Source: Candidatus Rifleibacteriota bacterium (lineage in GTDB: Bacteria; Muiribacteriota; Ozemobacteria; Ozemobacterales; Ozemobacteraceae). Taken from it: 47,427 nt of DNA. A program made the position numbers and the translations under genes. The stretch lies in the NCBI GenBank assembly GCA_015233565.1, contig JADFXM010000056.1:1-47427 (forward strand), read 5' to 3'. The notes below the pieces were generated by a model. The model had not been told where the DNA came from. It did no database searches and worked only from the letters and a program-made list of their open reading frames with translations. This document shows positions 42,762-47,427 of this stretch, one piece after another (within the stretch, counting starts at the first letter, position 1; every line of letters starts with the position of its first letter).

Positions 42762-44218
42762 GGAAACTTCAACCCCAATGCAATTCCTAATTTTTTTGGA
42801 ATATCGACGATTTTCATTACTCCTCCGAATAAATTCTGATGGATACCCATGGAATGAATTAAAATATCTTCACCGGTATGGCCACTCGTTACAGGTTGCT
42901 GTTTCCTAGTTTCATAAGAAAAGAGCTCCACCCCAAGCTGGGAATTAAAAAGGTCACCGATGGCTTCAGCCTTCAGACGATTCGAATTCGTGCCAGAAAA
43001 CTTTTTCAATTTTTCTTCGTCCAGAGCAATTTTTCCGGAAAAATGGTTTTTCAAATAGCCTGGAAGCTCTTTAATTTTATCTTTAAATTGAAACTCAAGA
43101 TATCTTGTTGAAGTTGCCAACTCACGAATTTTTTCAGGATCAAATTTTTCCGTAATGCTCATTCCACCGTTTCCATGGTCTGATAAGACCACCAGCAGAA
43201 CATCGGGGTTTTGGTTAACGAAATCACGAAGCATTTTCAAAGTATCTTCCAGTACTCTCATTTGCATGGTTAGTTCAGCAAGGTCATTATTGTGTAAGGT
43301 AAAATCTATTTTTCCGGCTTCAATCATCAAAAGGAATCTTTGGGATTTGCCACCAAGAATTTGAAGGGCTGCTGCTGACATTTCAGAGAGAGAAGGTTCA
43401 TTCTTGACATTCATATAAGACCAGCTCAAATGTTGATCAGCAAACAATCCAATAACTTTTGAGTTGTGTTCCGTCACAATTCGGGCCAGATCTTGTTTAC
43501 TGAGCGCTATTTCATATCCGTCCTTCTTGCTTTCAGAAAAGAGATCCACTCCGTCTTTTCGGAAAGTTTTATTAAAGAAATGAGCTCCGCCACCTAGAAA
43601 AACATCAAAACCCGACCGAACGAGCTGTGAGGCTATTTCCTCTTCCATGGCTCTATCTTTAACATGTGCGTAAAAGGTCGCGGGAGTTGCATGTGTTATT
43701 CGAGTATCCGTAACAACGCCCACCTTCAAACCTAGGTGTTTTGCCATTTCCCATAGTGTCAGATATGCTTCTCCTGTTGGAGAGATCGAAATTGCCTTGT
43801 TTCTGCCAAATTTCCCGGTTACAAGCTCAGTTCCTGCAGCAGCTGAATCTGAAACAGGCCCATTAGCTGGATAATCGATCATTCTTCCGATAACCGGAAA
43901 TTTGTCAATTTCTAAGAACCCGTCTCTCCCACAAATGAGCTCCCGGGCATATTTAATACAACCGACGCCCATTCCATCGGCAATTAAAAGAATGACTCCC
44001 CGGGCGGGCTTTTTTATTTCATTTAATTTTTTCTCCAAAGCTTGATCTATGGAAATCGGATTTTCATTTACCGGAGTGATAAGGTCACTTTGAGGTTTTT
44101 CTTCTGAATTCTGAATGTTTTCAGGTTCATGCTGCATTCGACCCTCGTCCCCAAAAAGGTTCGAACACAAAAAAAACAGAGAAACCACCAGCAAAGTCTG
44201 ACAAATTCTTTTTTGCAT
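42758..44218 (-). CDS. Secreted alkaline phosphatase (PhoA-type)
   Basis: 486 residues with an N-terminal signal segment (TLLVVSLFFLCSNLFG), so exported to the periplasm. Motifs of the alkaline phosphatase superfamily: metal-binding Asp81 in LIADGMG, nucleophile Ser125 in DSAAAGT, THATPA, EAGKIDFTLHNND, SDHGNGG (in place of ADHETGG) and SGHTGEDI with the zinc His. Hydrolyses phosphomonoesters to supply phosphate. AAGGTGG precedes the ATG. Followed by the primase-like gene with a 4-bp overlap. Confidence 0.93.
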   Translation of the reverse strand: MQKRICQTLLVVSLFFLCSNLFGDEGRMQHEPENIQNSEEKPQSDLITPVNENPISIDQALEKKLNEIKKPARGVILLIADGMGVGCIKYARELICGRDGFLEIDKFPVIGRMIDYPANGPVSDSAAAGTELVTGKFGRNKAISISPTGEAYLTLWEMAKHLGLKVGVVTDTRITHATPATFYAHVKDRAMEEEIASQLVRSGFDVFLGGGAHFFNKTFRKDGVDLFSESKKDGYEIALSKQDLARIVTEHNSKVIGLFADQHLSWSYMNVKNEPSLSEMSAAALQILGGKSQRFLLMIEAGKIDFTLHNNDLAELTMQMRVLEDTLKMLRDFVNQNPDVLLVVLSDHGNGGMSITEKFDPEKIRELATSTRYLEFQFKDKIKELPGYLKNHFSGKIALDEEKLKKFSGTNSNRLKAEAIGDLFNSQLGVELFSYETRKQQPVTSGHTGEDILIHSMGIHQNLFGGVMKIVDIPKKLGIALGLKFP

Positions 44219-44356
44219 AAGTCCACCTTAATTTTTTGTCAATGCATGATAACCAAAATAAGCATCAGAATCAAGACATCTGAAGTTCCCGAATAAACGA
44301 TTGTCTATATTACAAGCCTTATATCAGCATAAACAGGAATCCCTTCCCTAAAGCAA

Positions 44357-44375
44357 AACAAGCCCTTGGAAGGGC
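44357..44375 (-). terminator. Possible intrinsic terminator of the repeat/glycine-zipper gene
   Basis: GCCCTT, loop CC, AAGGGC, then TTGTTTTG on the - strand. It is 177 bp after the stop of the gene at 44552, so the assignment is uncertain. Confidence 0.45.
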
Positions 44376-44551
44376 CGGAGTAAAAGCACTAAAGCTATAC
44401 AAACCTTCTGCTAAAATCAGTTTCAAGACATTAAAACACCAACTGTTTTTTTTCTGAAATTTGTTGTATTCATGATCATTTAAGTAATTTCTTTACGTTT
44501 AACCTGGTTTCAGAGGTAACTTTACGATAGAAAAAAAATTGGCAGTTCCTT

Positions 44552-47221
44552 CTATTTCCCGAATGGGCCATGGTCTGATAAAACTTTTACTTTTTGCTGC
44601 ATTGGGGTAGGTTCATTTGGATTTAAATCAGATATTGAGTTTGAGAGAACATCCGTTGGAGCATTTACCCCGGGTAATGTTCGCTCAGCAGAGGAGTCAC
44701 TTTTAAGCATGGAGGCAAATTTTCGAGCTGCTAAATCACCCAAATAGCCTCCAACCATTCCACCAACGATCGTTCCAACCGGCCCTAATGCTGAACCGGC
44801 AAACATTCCGATTGTCGAACCTATCGATTGCCCGGCAACACTCGTCCAGTCTATTTTTTTCCAGGCATCTTTTAACGCACCAGAAATTGCAGTTCCATCT
44901 TTTACATCGTTCCCAAAAGTCGATCCGATGGCATAACCCAAAACACCACCAGTGACTGGTGCAAGGGCTGACAATATTCCGCCGACAATTGGCACTGCAT
45001 TCAGAAATGGCGCAACCCCTGCTCCAGCAGCAGCACCAATCGTGGAGCCAACCACCCCACCTGCAAACTGAGCAGTGGCAATAGTTTTTGCTGCCTTGAG
45101 CAAATCGATTTTATCGCCACTGGTTGCTTGTCTGATCAATTCTGTTCCGACTGCCATTCCAACTGAAACTGCAACATTCTTTGGCGAAAAACCATTAATT
45201 AAAGTGTTTTTTGCATTGGAAAGGCTTTGACTGAAAAGTATTTTTGATCCAGCCGCTGGTACAGGATTTAATCCAGCCGTTTCTTCATTGGATGGCCCCT
45301 TCCCGTCACCTTGAGAATTCTCTCCTGAAGAATCAACACTGGTTCCGGTTGGAGTGGTTTGCCCGGTTTGAGTTGTTTGTCCAGTCTGAGTTGTTTGTCC
45401 GGTTTGAGTAGATTGCACTGTTGGGGTATTTTTGGGAAGCATAGAAGTGGGAACTTCTGTTAGTCCCAATCCATTCTGATCAATGGTTGAAAGAGAACTT
45501 TTTAAAGCGGCGGCATTAGCTGCCTGATCACCATTTAGTAAATTTCCAAGGTCTAATTTATCAAAAGTCGCTCTGGATAAAGCTACTGGGTGCCCATCTA
45601 AAATCACAATTGAATAATCAGTACCACTTACAGATTTCCAATAGGGAGTTTGAGGAATTTCAAGCATGTGTCCATCAACCATTCCTGCAGCTTGAAGCGG
45701 TATCTGGACGGGTTTGCCATCTACAAGTTGCATGGTAGTTGGAGAATTAGAGCTTACGGAAACTGGCTTAGTTTCACCACCCGTTCCACCATTGGAAACC
45801 AGGCTGGCGGGATAACCATTTAGAGTAACTGAGTCATTTGCCAATTGGCTAGCAATTTTGGAAAGTTGCTGATTATTTTCAGGAGTTGGGTTGTTAATCA
45901 AATCGTTGAGATGAAAATTATCATATTCCTGCTTAGTAAGTAGCACAGGTTTCCGATCAACAAGAACAACTTGATATTGCTTCTGAGAATTTTGCGGGGA
46001 CCAGCTTCCGTTCTGGGGGATCTCAAGCAGGTAGCCATTAACTTCCTTCGCAGTGCTTAGAGGAACTTTAACCCACTGCCCATTCACTAACTGTGGAGCG
46101 ACTAAATCAGGATTTTGGGAAGGATTGACGACCTGGGAAGTTGTGGTGGGAGCAGCAGCTTGATCGCTTAAGTTTGGCAGAACCATCTTTCCGGTGGAGT
46201 CAATTGTCACTGGAAGGGCTTTAGCCAGCAATGCAGGGTCGTTAGAAGAAAGGAACTGTTTATACAATGGTTCAGGAAGAGCAACCGGCTTGCCATCTAC
46301 GTTAAAAACCTGAAACTTAGCTTCAGTTCCGTAAACCGGGAAAGTTATCGACTGAGGATTATCTGATACCTCAACGTTCTGGTTTCCCACACTAATGGCT
46401 TTTAGTGTACCAGCGGGAGCGAAACCCCCATTAGCTGAAACATTCGCAGGAATTGCCCCACCAACTAATTGTGATGTGGCCTCCCCGCGGTATAAGTTTC
46501 CATCCTGACTCAATTGGTTGAAATACTTCAGAGGAACAGCCATCGGCATTCTATCAACATATATGCCTTTATACTCAATTCCATTCTGAGTAAAGGTCTG
46601 CCCTTCAGGAACTTCGATTAATTTTCCATCTATTCCAGTTGCTGAAAGTATTTTCTCATTTGTAATAGGAGCCCTGTTGTTTGCAAGACTGAATTCACCA
46701 TTCGCACCGACAGAAACCGGGAGCGCTTGAGAAAAGCCGCTTTTACTGCCAAGTGTAACCATTTGACCGAATTCGGATTCGGGAAGCGCGACGGGTTTTC
46801 CATCTAATTTAAAAACCCGGTAATTTGTGTCCTGATTACCGACTTTCGCGGTAAAAACCTGACTGTTTGTATCTACTGAAACAATTTTGCCATCATAGTT
46901 AAATTGCAGATTCCATCTTCCATCTGCGCCTATCACAGCAGGTGTCGCTCCTGAAAGAGCCCCTTGGTTGTGATTTAAAACGAAGTAATCAAACTCCGAT
47001 TGTCGCAGGGCTACATCCCGACCATCCATTTTGAAAACCTGGAAAATTTGATCTTTCCCACCTGCAGAAATCACGAATGCCCTGTGATCTGCGTTTAGCT
47101 CAACTTGGTGGCCCCCTACAGTAAAATTTTCACCGATTGCAGGTGATAAAACAAAAAGAATCGAAAAAGCAATTACACTAAAAAAAAGCTTCAAAAACCT
47201 TTTTAAACTGTGGGGCATCAT
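44552..47221 (-). CDS. Large exported repeat protein with C-terminal glycine-zipper region
   Basis: 889 residues. Signal peptide (LKRFLKLFFSVIAFSILFVL, then SPAIG). Residues 30-590 carry six diverged repeats centred on the motif xVDGKPVALPE: at about 64, 138, 221, 308, 420 and 541, spaced 74-121 residues. Then comes a low-complexity TQTGQT tract (about 604-626) encoded by 18-bp direct repeats. The C-terminal part (about 680-850) is rich in GxxxG steps, for example GVVGSTIGAAAGAGVAPFL and VGTIVGGMVGGYLGDLAARK, like glycine-zipper membrane segments. No known family recognised; a surface or outer-membrane-associated role is inferred. GGGAGG before the ATG supports the start. The 83 bp upstream run straight into the terminal repeat. 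Confidence 0.72.
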   Translation of the reverse strand: MMPHSLKRFLKLFFSVIAFSILFVLSPAIGENFTVGGHQVELNADHRAFVISAGGKDQIFQVFKMDGRDVALRQSEFDYFVLNHNQGALSGATPAVIGADGRWNLQFNYDGKIVSVDTNSQVFTAKVGNQDTNYRVFKLDGKPVALPESEFGQMVTLGSKSGFSQALPVSVGANGEFSLANNRAPITNEKILSATGIDGKLIEVPEGQTFTQNGIEYKGIYVDRMPMAVPLKYFNQLSQDGNLYRGEATSQLVGGAIPANVSANGGFAPAGTLKAISVGNQNVEVSDNPQSITFPVYGTEAKFQVFNVDGKPVALPEPLYKQFLSSNDPALLAKALPVTIDSTGKMVLPNLSDQAAAPTTTSQVVNPSQNPDLVAPQLVNGQWVKVPLSTAKEVNGYLLEIPQNGSWSPQNSQKQYQVVLVDRKPVLLTKQEYDNFHLNDLINNPTPENNQQLSKIASQLANDSVTLNGYPASLVSNGGTGGETKPVSVSSNSPTTMQLVDGKPVQIPLQAAGMVDGHMLEIPQTPYWKSVSGTDYSIVILDGHPVALSRATFDKLDLGNLLNGDQAANAAALKSSLSTIDQNGLGLTEVPTSMLPKNTPTVQSTQTGQTTQTGQTTQTGQTTPTGTSVDSSGENSQGDGKGPSNEETAGLNPVPAAGSKILFSQSLSNAKNTLINGFSPKNVAVSVGMAVGTELIRQATSGDKIDLLKAAKTIATAQFAGGVVGSTIGAAAGAGVAPFLNAVPIVGGILSALAPVTGGVLGYAIGSTFGNDVKDGTAISGALKDAWKKIDWTSVAGQSIGSTIGMFAGSALGPVGTIVGGMVGGYLGDLAARKFASMLKSDSSAERTLPGVNAPTDVLSNSISDLNPNEPTPMQQKVKVLSDHGPFGK
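45357..45410. repeat. 18-bp tandem repeat in the glycine-zipper gene
   Basis: Three adjacent near-identical 18-bp units (for example GTTTGTCCGGTTTGAGTT) encode TQTGQT on the - strand, with a more diverged unit on the 45339-45356 side. Unit length is a multiple of three, so copy-number change would keep the frame. Confidence 0.85.
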
Positions 47222-47304
47222 TATTTTCCTCCCTTTTACCTATGAACCGCATGAAAAAAAATATCATTGAAAATTTTAAATCTATTATTTCCATACTAAT
47301 ATTT

Positions 47305-47427
47305 AACACCGATTTTCGCAGGGCGCTAAATCTTCGGATTTTTACCCCAAAATCACGCCGTCCATTTTATCTCCATTGGTACATTGTTTAACCATGGCAC
47401 CAAAAATGGCTTTGACAATTTTTCGAC
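47305..47427. repeat. Terminal inverted repeat, right copy (probable mobile-element end)
   Basis: Exact reverse complement of positions 1-123. Its inner edge lies 83 bp upstream of the large repeat-protein gene. The same short open tail (stop at 47344-47342, - strand) is present. Confidence 0.85.
47342..47427 (-). CDS. Possible 3' end of a transposase ORF (partial, right copy)
   Basis: Identical to the frame at 1-86, in inverted orientation, leaving the window at its upstream side. Same reasoning and same weak support. Confidence 0.3.
   Translation of the reverse strand, partial: RKIVKAIFGAMVKQCTNGDKMDGVILG

Noticed and set aside
1..47427. CRISPR arrays, tRNA or rRNA genes, prophage genes
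   Set aside because: Searched by eye; no regularly spaced direct repeats, tRNA cloverleaf or phage structural genes found.

Overview
The window is an AT-rich, densely coded stretch of a bacterial chromosome, probably a contig from an uncultured organism. The organism has an outer membrane: there are genes for a Kdo transferase (waaA), an LpxL/HtrB-type acyltransferase, a GT9 heptosyltransferase-like enzyme, a lipoprotein and several Sec-exported proteins. A CarD-type regulator, a DHH-CBS-CCA tRNA nucleotidyltransferase and a rimP-nusA-infB-ylxP-rbfA-nrnA-truB-ribF operon are all compatible with a deep-branching diderm phylum. I cannot place it further from sequence alone.

Layout. Positions 1-123 and 47305-47427 are perfect inverted copies of one 123-bp sequence, probably the end of a repeated mobile element at which the assembly stopped. 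The left copy cuts off a large lipoprotein (TIG, CHAP, FN3, FGE-sulfatase). Next come a frameshifted YafQ-like toxin remnant, hypE, and a sugar-phosphate transferase/ATP-grasp pair, all on the + strand. From 7600 to 27064 almost everything is on the - strand: read in transcription order it is cca, an M50 protease, fcl and gmd (GDP-L-fucose synthesis), a four-gene sensory/channel operon, then the translation/transcription operon rimP to ribF, which has its own good promoter and a leader terminator. From 27.1 to 27.45 kb lies an intergenic unit with an extended -10 promoter, a 14-bp inverted repeat and a terminator. Two TPR proteins with a 46-residue small ORF, carD and rplY follow (- strand). 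The + strand section 32.9-39.8 kb carries a DUF362 ferredoxin, lipid A/LPS genes, a PfkB kinase and an alpha/beta hydrolase. The last part (- strand) holds a small secreted protein, acylphosphatase, a degenerate primase/RecA-like protein, alkaline phosphatase and a large repeat plus glycine-zipper surface protein.

Most interesting system (15745-21351, - strand): four tightly packed genes. The first is a 672-residue protein with a periplasmic Cache domain fused to a complete prokaryotic pentameric ligand-gated ion channel (FPFD Pro-loop motif and four C-terminal membrane helices). The second is a tandem-Cache membrane protein with no output domain. The third is an NMT1/SsuA-like substrate-binding protein with no ABC permease or ATPase beside it. 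The fourth is a group II PLP decarboxylase most like histidine decarboxylase. The set looks like a ligand-sensing ion channel together with an enzyme that makes or consumes an amine signal.

Two genes (the left lipoprotein and hypE) appear to start at AUU codons: each has a strong Shine-Dalgarno sequence at the right spacing and family-typical N-terminal residues that would be lost with the conventional start.
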